Of a stretch of 64,000 nucleotides of DNA, positions 34,151 to 44,896 are shown in pieces. This DNA is from Mangifera indica (Eukaryota; Streptophyta; Magnoliopsida; Sapindales; Anacardiaceae), in contig NC_058143.1 of the NCBI RefSeq assembly GCF_011075055.1, positions 14,957,057 through 15,021,056 of the forward strand. Reading direction: 5' to 3'. A program made the position numbers and the translations under genes. The notes beneath the pieces were generated by a model. The model had not been told where the DNA came from, ran no database searches, and saw only the letters and a program-made list of their open reading frames with translations. The stretch's first letter is position 1, and each line of letters opens with the position of its first letter.

Positions 34151-34158
34151 TTTATATA
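34151..34158 (-). promoter_or_regulatory. TATA box of the ERF gene
   Basis: TATATAAA on the minus strand, about 70 bases upstream of the ATG, in sequence otherwise without ORFs. Confidence 0.6.
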
Positions 34159-34907
34159 GACAACATTAAGCAAATAATACATGATGGATTGAGTTGGCAA
34201 GAATGCATGAACATGGATAATTTGGTCGTTGTTGGGACGCAAGTGGGAGTTAATGCACGTGAGTCAAAATAGGTTAAATTAATGGAAGGGATGCTCTTAA
34301 ATATTGGGCATGGCGGCCAGGTAATATGAGAATTCAAAGTGACATAAGATGGATGATTTCATCGTCACCATAATTGCCCACTTGGCAACAACGGTCTCTT
34401 CTCCTTGTGTCGTCACTATTAAAACGATTATGATCTTTAGATCAATACATACCCTTCACATCTAACAAAAGACAATGATGTCTAAAGAGGTAGGATTGAT
34501 TGTTAGGGTTTTACTTGCTTAGGTGAAATTCCTCATGTGAAATTAATTTAGAGGTGATTTAGCTTAACATCGCATTTCTCTTAGTTTGTATAGTAATCTA
34601 AAAAGTTTATCGCTGATCATGTGGAAGAAGAGTTGCTGAATTAATTGTCAATGAACAGAATTATTCGAAAGCCTTGACTGGGGTAAAAAAACTAGTGACT
34701 TTTGTGTTTAAATTTCAAGGACACTATGATATCTGGAAATTAAAAGAAACAGTTTCTCTCAGTAAATGATTGGCGGCTACTTGGTCTTCAATAGTGTGTT
34801 GATAAATTATTATTTGTTATTTATTTAAAATTCAGCAAAAGTGGAAACTCTTTGGAATCTTTTATCCAAAAAAATAATGATAATAATATGTTGATGCTCA
34901 TACCACC
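34159..34907. other. Upstream region of the ERF gene
   Basis: No gene. A GGCGGCC at about 34313 gives GCCGCC on the minus strand, the core of a GCC box, about 230 bases upstream of the ERF start; self-regulation is only a guess. Confidence 0.35.
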
Positions 34908-36134
34908 ATTAATAAAGTGTGGATCACATTGTCCCACCCAATGTTTAACCATATAACCCGTTTTCGTTTCTTAAATGCAAAAATTACATTGTCACCCAAA
35001 ATTTAACATTGTTTATAGAAAATTGACTTTGATATAGTTACAAAAAGCTAGATTACCATATTATCCCCTATTATACTCCCGATTCTTCTATTTCATTTTT
35101 GTCATATCTCTTTTTCTTCTTCTCATTTGTCGTTTCTTTTTCGTCACCTCTTTTTTTTTTTTCTACTTCTTACTCTTTCATGATATGGCTAATTGTAATC
35201 AGGACAATGTCATTAAGCTACAAACTAACTAGATCATGGGATTTCTCACTTCTCCTTTTTTGTTTTTCACAATGAGGGTTTGTAGGTTGTTGAGATGGTT
35301 GTAGTGACGGTAATGATGTAGAATTGGTGGAGGGCTCTTGGTGTTCAGATGGTTATGTGGTGGCATGGTTTTGGATTTTTGAGTTTCATGGGAGTGGATT
35401 GCAGAGCATTTGGTTTGATGATGGCGACGATAGATGGTGATAATGGTTTTGGGTTATTGAGTTTCATGAGAGTGGATTGCAAGAGATTTGATTTGATGAT
35501 GACAACAAGATGTGGTGGTTATAGTATGTATTTGAGTTATTTAATACTTTCAGTTTTCTCTTTTTTAAAGTGGAGTCAGTATCTCACCATTTCACTTAGT
35601 TGAGCAAACCAACTAGTGTGACTACTTCTCTTTACTTTATGCAACTCTCCATAATATTGCTCTCTCTTTTCTCACCACCACCTTCATCTTGGTATGGTAC
35701 GTATTTGAGTTATTAAATGTTTTGAGTTTCTCTCATTTTTAAAGTCAAACCGCCAGTATCTGACCATTTGACTTAGGTGAGGAAGCCAACTAGTGTGACT
35801 AATTGCCACTAGCTTCACCAAGATGAAGGTGGTGGTGAAAAAAGACCGAGCAATGTTGTGGAGAGTTGCATAAAGTAGAGAGAAATAGGAAGTGAAATGG
35901 AAGAATAAAAAAAGTAGAGTGATAATGTAATTCCGATTGGCTACTACAAAATCAAAATGTGATCATGATTTTGGTTTTATTGTGATTCCAGCTAATAAAA
36001 TTTTGATCGGTGGTCAATGAAAGAAAAAATGTATGTTTGCCCTTATATCATCAAATTTCCGTTAGTTTAGTTAATGGGTGGAAAAATACTCAACCAAAAC
36101 TTGGGTGGGAAGATGCAATCCGCTCATGAATAAA
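34908..36134. mobile_element. Second-type foldback element, about 1.2 kb
   Basis: Element 34917-36125 is flanked by ATTAATAAA / ATGAATAAA (8 of 9 match). The left end GTGTGGATCACATTGTCCCACCC is the imperfect inverse of the right end GGGTGGGAAGATGCAATCCGCTC. The interior has direct repeats (TTGAGTTATTxAAT, AACTAGTGTGACTA) and inverted repeats (CACCACCACCTTCATCTTGG against CCAAGATGAAGGTGGTGGTG). The plus ORF 35349-35603 reads a repeat in it. The TCCCACCC core is shared with the GGCCAAA family, so they may be related. Confidence 0.7.
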
Positions 36135-39100
36135 TGAATGATATTGCACGACTGTGACACTGAAAAAGTTGGTCTAGCTGATTGCTTTCAAGAAGGTTGA
36201 GTCAATTCAATTCATTTTATTAATCAAGTGGGTACTTTCTTGCTGGCTATGGTCCTACATCTATATGCTCAACTTTGGTCATCCTTATTCCTACACCACA
36301 AGTGTTTGGTTGTCGATAAAATACTCAAGAAAACGAACCAAACCATAAAAAACTTGTAAATTTATAGAGCTCCATGGCCCATCTACTTTTGACCATTTGT
36401 CATGCCTTTTTATTTATAATATAATCTTATCATAAGAGGTAACGAGTGACGTCCTATATTTTGATGTATCAAATTCCTAGGAAAATTAATCATGAATCTA
36501 AAATCCCATTGGACGTAGATAATTTTAACTTATATACAATTTCTTCCGAACTCATTTTGCGAGTTGAAATATTTGACAAGCATGGGATAAAATTAATATG
36601 ACATTATAAAAGATTGGAAATGTGCATGAACCTATAGTTCTCAAACCCCATGCCTGCCTCCAATTGGTTAGCCATCTGGGTCCCAAATCAATGATTTCTT
36701 AATTATATTATATTATATTATTTTATGTCTATTTAGCTTTTGAAACCCAACACAGATCGAAGGCTTCTAATCTAAAAATTTGGTTCATCCCCCGTGGATA
36801 TTGTACTATATATAATGGACGACTTTGTCGGTTTCTAGAAAAGTACTGCTCATAACAGAAGCATCATTTTAACTTGAAGCAAGATTCATCATTTGCCCTT
36901 AAGAATTGTCTTTTTTTTTTTTTCTCCCCCCTCTTGGATGGCAAATGATACGATTATGAGATGCGTATGGGTAACATTATGTGTATTAAAATCCGTTTGG
37001 AAGGTGAGAAACAGAGAAAGAAAATGGGGATATTGAAGTAGAGAAAAACCATTGTCTAATAATAAAGAATTCTAGTTAAAATGAACTTTTAAAGCTAAAA
37101 ATAAATTTTGTTATAAATTAGTTAAAAATAAAATTATATGAGTAAATAATAAATATAACTTTATTTATAAATAATAGTATATCTTAAAGAAAAATAATAA
37201 TCAAGTATATCATTAAAAAAAACCCTATGAGAGTGTGATGAATAGTTTTTTTTTTTTCTCCATTTTTGGGAAAAAAGTAGCATATATCATAATTACAAGT
37301 CAAACTATCATCTTTTATAAGAGTGTTGGACCACCCTATTATTTCAAAGTGAAAAACAGTTCACACTATTGTATATTATCCTTAAAAGTAATTACTAAAG
37401 ATTTGGCCCCAAAACACTTTTCTACCCCTTGATGACATAAAAATATTTTTCCACCCTAAATCAAATTCTATTAGATAGAATAAAAACCTACACAATGTAA
37501 AAAAGTTAAATTATCATATTATTTTAATTATTTTATTTTTTTAAAATTATCATATTACCCCAAATCAACAAAATTTTTAAAAACTCTCTTTAGATGACAA
37601 ATTTATATGAAGGGTTTGATTTTGAGTAGGAAAGTGTGATTTTTACTATCAAAAGGTGCAATAGTGTTTTCAAGCCAAACCTTGGGTGAAAAAATGAATT
37701 CACTCAATCCTTATATTATTTCACAAGAATAATGTCAGGTACACTTAGTACTTTTGAGTACTCAATCGAATATCTGAATGATATGTTATTATATAATTGT
37801 ATATTATTTTATTTTTTATTTAAAATTATTTATTTATATGATGTCACATTATTTAGGTATCCAATTCAGTATTTAAAATTGGGAAATAACAAAATTTTTG
37901 CAGTGAAAAGAAGATTATCCTTCTTCGTAAGTGCTTAGTAGATTCTTGAGAAACTAGTGCGTATTTTTGCAAGTGTTGTTGCTTAAGTATTCAATACTTG
38001 ATGCCAGTCAGGGGTTTTTTTTTTTTTTTTAATCACATCTTAAACCAAAGCTAGTAATTGCCAATTAGCCAAACAAAGAAATCATCTACCCACTGAAGAA
38101 TGATAATAAAGAATTGTAATGATCCAAACATTTTATGTTTCTTTAATCCAAATTATAGAGGTATGAGTAATTTTGACCATAAAATAAGGCTTTTTAAGCA
38201 AATTTAATCCGGGAATAAAACCCTAATGATTATGAAGCCACTTTCTTTTCAATTGCTTCTGATAAATCTCCATTTGATGAATATGTTATAAGTATCCTCG
38301 TTTGAGTGGTAATAAAAGAGATTTCAAACATAAAATAATTTTATATTTTATTTAATTGATATCAATTCAATAACCAATTCAAAACATAATCAATTACATA
38401 TTGTAATATCTTTCCTTATACTTATTTTTTCACTTATCTTACTCATAAGTAAACCTAGATAATGCATGGTCAAATAATTATAATAAAAGGGATCATAATT
38501 GTGTAGATAAAATGGCAAAAGGAAAAAAAAAAGGATAATGCCTTGGTGAATCCTCATAGGTGAGTCAAACAATTGTTTTCGAGATTCAAATAACACTAGG
38601 AGAAGCATTTGATAGTCATTTTTAGAAGTTCAAAGTTCAACAAAGAGAACTTTTTGGTCAAAAGTTTCAAAATAGGAGCTCTAATTCAGTCAACACTTCA
38701 CGTTATTTAATTTTTATTTTCAAGTAAACGAGAATAGCTTCACGTTTCGAGTTGCAATGATTATTTGACTTGTGGATATTGTATGACCACATAAAATAGA
38801 ATATAATATATTCTTTATCAATTCAAAGAAATAATTAAATTAAAATATTTCTGATGTTATACAATATTTTGCAAACTACAGGAATCCTATTTGGGGCTCA
38901 TCCCTTTGTAAGTTCTAGATGTCTTGACGAACAACTAATGATCAAAAGAGAAATTATTTTGAAATCTTTTACCAGTATTCTTGCATCATGCAAGAGATAT
39001 TTTCACATTCCTAAGTGGGATCTCTCGGATATTTGCAGTATTCTTTTTTTTTTTTTAATTGAATTATAAATATATCCATTATAATTCTAAAGGTAAAAAA

Positions 39101-39439
39101 TTTTGATCCTACCAATTTATCATATTAAATTACGTTAAAAATGTTATGTCTTACTTCTTTATCTTATTTTTTTTTGTTACATTTCAATATATTATGATAG
39201 ATACACAAGAGTCTTTCAAGATTCTAATTATTGTTACCTTAACTTATCTCATATAAGACTTAAAATTATGTAGTTCAATTAATGACAAGAGTTCACATCA
39301 ATAACTCAAAAAAAAAAAAAAAAGAAATTCGCATAAATATTTTTAATGCTAGAAAGAAGGCTTAGGTAACATTGCACCTTAGTAATCCTTGCAAATCTAA
39401 GCAATATTTTGTGGCAGTTGACACCAAAAAGCATTAGAT
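36135..39439. other. Long non-coding AT-rich region
   Basis: No recognised gene. ORFs at 37235, 37732, 38390 and 38854 are A/T-rich, without motifs. Bases about 37220-37712 may be an old MITE: GAGTGTGATGAATAG at the left loosely mirrors the right end (CACCC...TGAATTCACTC), and the interior has CCACCCT tracts as in the foldback elements, but the ends are too degraded to be sure. Confidence 0.4.
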
Positions 39440-39905
39440 AACCAGTTTTCTATGGATTTGAAGAGTAATCTGGAGCCTTTCCATTCTGTAGAGAACGGTC
39501 AGCCCACCTGGGTTTCCAACACCAGGCATTCCACTTCAAATTCCAACAAGGTCTCTCCTCACTAAGATCCATTGTGAAGACAGTATTAGATTGAAAACAT
39601 AGGTGACCACTCTTGGCTAAACCCCCAAACATCAATATTTTCCTACCACCATAAACTGATAATAATGTTTGGTCATACTGAGAAGGGCGAGTCTAGGCTG
39701 CATATATCCTTCTCCAAACAAGTCTCTTTATTGACATATATATCAAGAAGAAATGTATCACTTAAAAGCACTTTAGAGTCCACATAATCTCCTAAAACTA
39801 TCAATTTTGTTTAATCAAGAGTGAAGGAGTTGTGCCATGATCTTGGAAGTGGAGGATTCAATCTAGAGATTTCAAGCCAATTTGGAGGCTTGGCCTTTTC
39901 CTTCG
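39440..39905 (-). pseudogene. Fragment of a ZEITLUPE/LKP2-type (ADAGIO) kelch domain, decayed
   Basis: On the minus strand from about 39900, one frame reads [19 protein letters not shown], then after a stop TKLIV and SKVLLSDTFLLDI. A shifted frame then gives [35 protein letters not shown], and after another shift [10 protein letters not shown]. In order, these match the kelch repeats of the F-box blue-light receptors ZTL and LKP2 ([53 protein letters not shown]). At least two frameshifts and one stop, no LOV or F-box part, no promoter. A dead fragment; in ZTL the coding sequence would continue on both sides. Confidence 0.87.
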
Positions 39906-41074
39906 TAAATTAATATTTATTGTTAATATACATAATTTTATTGTTTTTTTATATATTTTAATAGGATTAACATTTTATTCCTTCCACATATTGTGTATTC
40001 CACCATCATTATTTCCAATATAAAGTTTTAGATGATTATATTGAAAGTTTAGAAAAAAAAAAATTAAAGCTAAAAAATTCTGAATAATTCTACCAAGAAC
40101 ATTATACAATTAAACAATAAAATAAAATATAGAGATTAAAAAAGATACCAATACTTTGAAAAAAAAAATTATATGTGAAGTAATTAAAAAATTAATAAAT
40201 TCTTCACCTCAACTATCTTTTTATTCAAGAATGACATGAATATCATAAAAAAAAGCAGAAAATAACTATTTATAAAATTTATTCATAAAGAATACAAAAT
40301 TAAAGATAATTTTAATAATTTAATATAGAATTAAATAGGGGTTTCTTTAAATTAGTGGGTCGTCACTGCATCCAAGCTAACCAAATTCCAAGTTTCTAAA
40401 GTCAATATGGGCGACTGGCCCAACTTGAGATGCTGAAAAATGACCCAACCAACTCAGTCTGGGGTTTGTTATGAGGCCTAGAAAATTGAACTCAATGCGG
40501 TTCAGTCCATAAGATGGTCCAGCCTGCAGTTTGCCACTAAAGTTCCAGGACTGAAAACGCAGTGTCACTTTACTGTCTTCAATAAGTCCCTTGAAAAGTA
40601 AGCGATAATTTAATTATAAATTAACTAATTAACCCTAATTAACATTTACGCAGAATCTAAATCTCATATTTTAAGAGAATGATATTTTAAAAACTAATTA
40701 TTAAGATTGAAGAGTCTAAATCATATAAATCTCATAAATTTATATTAAAAATTTATATTTTTTTAATGTGCTATTTAAATCTTATACCTTTTATTGAGAT
40801 CATAAAATAACTATTTGTTCGCTCATTCAAACTTGTTTTTAATGTAAAGTCAAAAGAAGTGCTACAACACTCTTGCTATTTGACCGGACATTCGCAATTG
40901 CAGAGTCTTATCAGTTTTAGAAGGAAAGATAGTTGGCTAGGGAAAACAGTCTCTCTGGACTGGCAACAGTCTACTATGGCATACGAGGGTTGAGGGTTTA
41001 AGATTTAAAGTTTAAGATGCTCTTGTGGATTAATCGTAATTTTACTGCACGTTAGCCAGTACTGACATGGACTT
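39906..41074. other. Spacer and upstream region of the PPR gene
   Basis: AT-rich to 40330. A more GC-balanced stretch at 40370-40580 with a minus ORF of 63 residues has no recognisable motif. No gene supported. Confidence 0.4.
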
Positions 41075-43084
41075 GTGATGTTCACAATCACAAGCCAACT
41101 CAACACAACCTTTCCTGGTTTCTTCCTACGCTTCACATTTCAAAAACTCGCCATCCAGAAACTCCTCTCCTATTCAATTCTCACCCAAAACCACCAACCA
41201 GCTACATTGTCATGTGCTACTCTTCATAACGATCCCAATCTTGAGCAAACGAAACAAAATCATGCCCTTATAATCAAAACATTCAGAACCCACTTTAGTC
41301 CATTGGCACGATACAATTTTCTTATAAGCTCATATATTAAGAACGATCAACCCAGAATTGCTGTTAATGTATATGCTTATATGCGTAAAAATGGCACTGA
41401 AGTTGATATTTTTACTCTACCTACTGTCCTCAAAGCGTGCAGTCAAGTATTGAAGAGCCAGTTGGGAAGAGAGATACATAGTTATGCGGTAAAGAATGGG
41501 TTGGACATGGATGTTTTTGTAGCGAACGCTTTGATTCAAATGTATGGTGAGTGTGGAAGTGTAGATTCATCACGCTTAGTGTTTGATAAAATGGCGGACA
41601 GAGACATCGTTTCTTGGAGTACGATGATTAGAAGCTATCATAAGAGTAGATTATTTGATGCAGCGTTGGAAGTTATAAGAAAGATGCAATTTTTGAAAAT
41701 AAGGCTTAGTGAAGTTGCCATGATTAGCATGGTTACTCTCCTTGCAGACATTCCAAATATTAAAATGGGGGCTGCTATGCATGCTTGTATTGTGAGGAAT
41801 AATAAGAGTGAGAAATTGGGAGTCGCTCTCGCTACTTCTTTGATTGATATGTATGTCAAGTGTGGAAATTTGGCTTCTGCGAGACGACTGTTTGATGGGT
41901 TGGATCAGAGAAGTGTTGTTTCTTGGACTGCTATGATTGCAGGGTATATTCGTTGCAGTAAGTTTAAAGGAGGGGCTGGCCTTTTCGTTCAAATGATGGA
42001 AGAAAATGTAATTCCAAGTGAGATTACAATGCTTAGTCTTATTATAGAATGTGGGTTTGTTAAGGGTCTATTGATGGGGAAATGGTTACATGCTTACATG
42101 CTCAGAAATGGGTTTAACATGTCTTCGGCTTTGGCTACTGCTTTGATTGATATGTATGGGAAATGTGGTGAGATTGCAAGTGCTAAAGCACTATTTGATA
42201 GCACGAAGAGGAAAGATGTCATGATTTATGGCGCTATGATTTCAGCTTATGCACAAGCTCATAACATTGACAAGGCTTTTGAACTCTTTGTTCAGATGAG
42301 GGAGAGTCGAATAGGACCAAAAGAAGTGACAATGGTTGCTCTTCTTTCACTCTGTGCAGAAGCTGGAGCACTTGACTTGGGCAGGTGGATTCATGCTTAC
42401 ATAGAAAAGGAAGGTGTTGGAGTTGATGTAGTAATAAAAACTGCAGTGGTGGACATGTATGCTAAGTGTGGAGACATACATGGGGCTTATAGATTGTTCA
42501 GTGAAGCCAGAAGTCGAGATATCTGCATGTGGAATACGATAATGACAGGATATGGAATGCACGGTTTTGGTGAGGAAGCTTTGAAACTCTTCGTAGACAT
42601 GGAGAGATTTGGTTATAAACCAAATGACATCACGTTTATCGGTCTCCTAAATGCTTGTAGTCATGCTGGATTGGTAGAAGAAGGGAAGAGGATTTTCAAG
42701 GAAGTGGTTCATGAATTCGGTCTGGTTCCAAAGATTGAGCATTATGGGTGCATGGTAGATCTTCTTGGTCGAGCAGGACTGCTTCACGAAGCTCATGAGA
42801 TGATTAAAGCCATGCCCATTAGGCCTAACACTATTGTATGGGGCGCATTGCTTGCTGCATGTAAGCTACATAATAATTCCTACATGGGGGAAATGGCAAT
42901 GAGGAAGCTTCTTGAAATAGAACCACAAACCTGTGGTTACAATGTCTTGACCTCAAACTTATATGCAGCTGCAAATAGATGGAATGATGTTGCAGGAGTG
43001 AGAAGAACTTTGAAGGATATTGGAGTGAGGAAGGAACCTGGTTGCAGTTTGATTGAAGTAAATCGGCAATTCATCAGTTCATAA
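41075..43084 (+). CDS. PLS-class pentatricopeptide repeat protein, truncated in the E region
   Basis: 669 residues in one exon. The N-terminus (1-45) is basic, Ser/Phe/Leu-rich and without acids, like a mitochondrial or plastid transit peptide. From about residue 70, tandem 31-36-residue PPR motifs follow in P-L-S order, e.g. DVFVANALIQMYGECGSVDS, DIVSWSTMIRSY, VVSWTAMIAGYI, ALIDMYGKCGEIASAKALFD and DICMWNTIMTGYG. The E motif follows (KIEHYGCMVDLLGRAGLLHEA, PNTIVWGALLAACKLH, KEPGCSLIEV). Such proteins bind organelle RNA and usually direct C-to-U editing. The ORF stops at NRQFISS, but the next frame goes on with the rest of E+ and a wrecked DYW domain, so the ancestral gene was longer. It may work with a separate DYW partner, as E-class proteins do, or be on the way to a pseudogene. 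Confidence 0.85.
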   Translation: MMFTITSQLNTTFPGFFLRFTFQKLAIQKLLSYSILTQNHQPATLSCATLHNDPNLEQTKQNHALIIKTFRTHFSPLARYNFLISSYIKNDQPRIAVNVYAYMRKNGTEVDIFTLPTVLKACSQVLKSQLGREIHSYAVKNGLDMDVFVANALIQMYGECGSVDSSRLVFDKMADRDIVSWSTMIRSYHKSRLFDAALEVIRKMQFLKIRLSEVAMISMVTLLADIPNIKMGAAMHACIVRNNKSEKLGVALATSLIDMYVKCGNLASARRLFDGLDQRSVVSWTAMIAGYIRCSKFKGGAGLFVQMMEENVIPSEITMLSLIIECGFVKGLLMGKWLHAYMLRNGFNMSSALATALIDMYGKCGEIASAKALFDSTKRKDVMIYGAMISAYAQAHNIDKAFELFVQMRESRIGPKEVTMVALLSLCAEAGALDLGRWIHAYIEKEGVGVDVVIKTAVVDMYAKCGDIHGAYRLFSEARSRDICMWNTIMTGYGMHGFGEEALKLFVDMERFGYKPNDITFIGLLNACSHAGLVEEGKRIFKEVVHEFGLVPKIEHYGCMVDLLGRAGLLHEAHEMIKAMPIRPNTIVWGALLAACKLHNNSYMGEMAMRKLLEIEPQTCGYNVLTSNLYAAANRWNDVAGVRRTLKDIGVRKEPGCSLIEVNRQFISS

Positions 43085-43382
43085 TGGGAGATGAAGCACA
43101 CCCACAAATAGGAAATATTCATGATATGCTATCTGAGATAAGCAGTAAATTGAAGGAGGTTGACTTCCCTAAAACTTAAGTTGTATCACAATGGAGATGA
43201 TGAAGAGGAGGAAACAAAGCTATCATGAAGAGATATCAGCAATGACTCGCGGCTTTTATACACCAGCAGGCATTTTTGTTTGGACTGTGGAAAACCTCCT
43301 CATATGTGCCAACTTCTGGTGGAAGGCACAATTTTTAAGCCAAGCGTACAGCAATTTGTATGTATTCTTCGGGAAACTATAA
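43069..43382 (+). pseudogene. Frameshifted E+/DYW remnant of the PPR gene
   Basis: From 43069, one base out of the PPR frame, the sequence reads IHQFIMGDEAHPQIGNIHDM, the standard E+ segment, to TAA at 43177-43179. Then one frame gives HNGDDEEEETKLS, and a further frame (43218-43382) gives SYHEEISAMTRGFYTPAG and VENLLICANFWWKAQFLSQ. These parallel the DYW deaminase domain (YHSEKLAxAFGLxxTPxG, VKNLRVCxDCHxxxKFxS). The HxE of the active site survives as HEE, but the CxxCH zinc ligands are lost and the terminal DYW is absent. At least two frame breaks. Confidence 0.85.
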
Positions 43383-44896
43383 ATTACAATAATTTAAGAA
43401 GGATTTGATGCGTTCAATTGATGTGTTCCAAATTCCGCTCAGCATCCTAATAAAAATCAATTTTTTTCATCTGTTCGTTGATTGAAACTAGTTTAGACTG
43501 TTTGCATGAGAGTTTTCATGAGTTGAAAGCATAGAAACAGTGGACAGAGGAGACTTCTAACAGTTATATTTACGGGCTTGAACAAGGAAGGGCAATGAGC
43601 AGAAGAGGAGTCAAACACCATAATTTCTGTCGCCATTGGGAAATCTTTTCCTGTTCTCACCTTGTTTTTGATTTGAGAATGACAGAGAATCTCTACTCTT
43701 TCCTGGTAAAGAAAATTTCTTTCTTCTTTTCCTTTTCATCCCCATAAGAAAAATTCCACTCTCTTTTATATTCACATCCATATTAAAAGATATATATAAT
43801 ATTTATTTCGAATTGAATTGTATTGGTAATAATTTAAAATTTGTAAAGATATTTCAATATCTAAGAATTTAAGGTATATGCAAAGGAGGAGACAAATTGA
43901 AAAGAGAATGGGTCAAAGATTTATTTATCCCCATCTTTGCCCATCCCGACTTATAAAGATTTTATCCATTTGCATCTCTGTTCCCATTCTTGTTCCTGTT
44001 CTGATCAAGAATCCTCCTTACTGAAGAACGGACCAAATTGTCATATCTAGTTTAAACAAATTGGGAATGATTGCTACAGCGAATTTAGTTGTCAGCCAAT
44101 AGCAGCTATGCGGCCAGACAGACTATAAAACAGAAGGACCAAGTCAGCACGTGAAGAGTATACAAGAAAACTTTACAATTGAAAGCATTACACATCTAAA
44201 TTATCTGAAGCTCAACAAACACTTCCCATGCCTTACTCTGCAGGAGTTCTCATCCTCGATAGAACATAACAAATGCAAATACTTGATAGTTAAGCATCAA
44301 CCAAACCACTGTTAAGCACCTTGCCATCCCCACCACCACTAACAGAATGCTGAATACTAAGTTTTTCACTAGCATACTTTGTTGTAGCCATTCAAAACCA
44401 TTTACATCAAGTTTCCCAGTTACTGATTTCCCTTGCTTCCAGTAAGTTTGTTGTTCCCTTATAGAAGTCCAAAGTTTCTCAACGGCATCCCTTTATCTAG
44501 ACATATCTTACTACATTATCTAAGGAATGCTTCACTAAGATGTCTATCACTGTTTGGCACCTAGAAAGAAAACGTTTGTCCTCTTAGGATGAAAAACATA
44601 GTATCCAAGGACGCTACCAAAAAGGAGTAGTTTTTTTATTTTAATTAGTAGCCCAAAGCAATAAGCTTTCCATGGAGTTCTGTGATGGCGTGCAGCAATC
44701 TCTAAACAAGTAATCAATGCTTCTCTCTGCCCCTTGAGAAACCTCTTATTCCCTTCCTCTCATCCATCCTGATACCGTCTGCTGTGTCTTTCTTAACCCT
44801 TGTTCTGTCAACTTTCTTTGTTTTGTTACTGTATGGAAAGGACTCATCTTTGTTATTTCCGTCTGCTGGGGAAGCTGAAAGCACATCCTGCTTACT
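43383..44896. other. Spacer after the PPR gene
   Basis: No supported gene. Bases 44680-44896 are still open on the minus strand beyond the last exon-like segment of the next feature and may be its 3' UTR. The plus ORF 44784-45020 is its complement. Confidence 0.4.
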
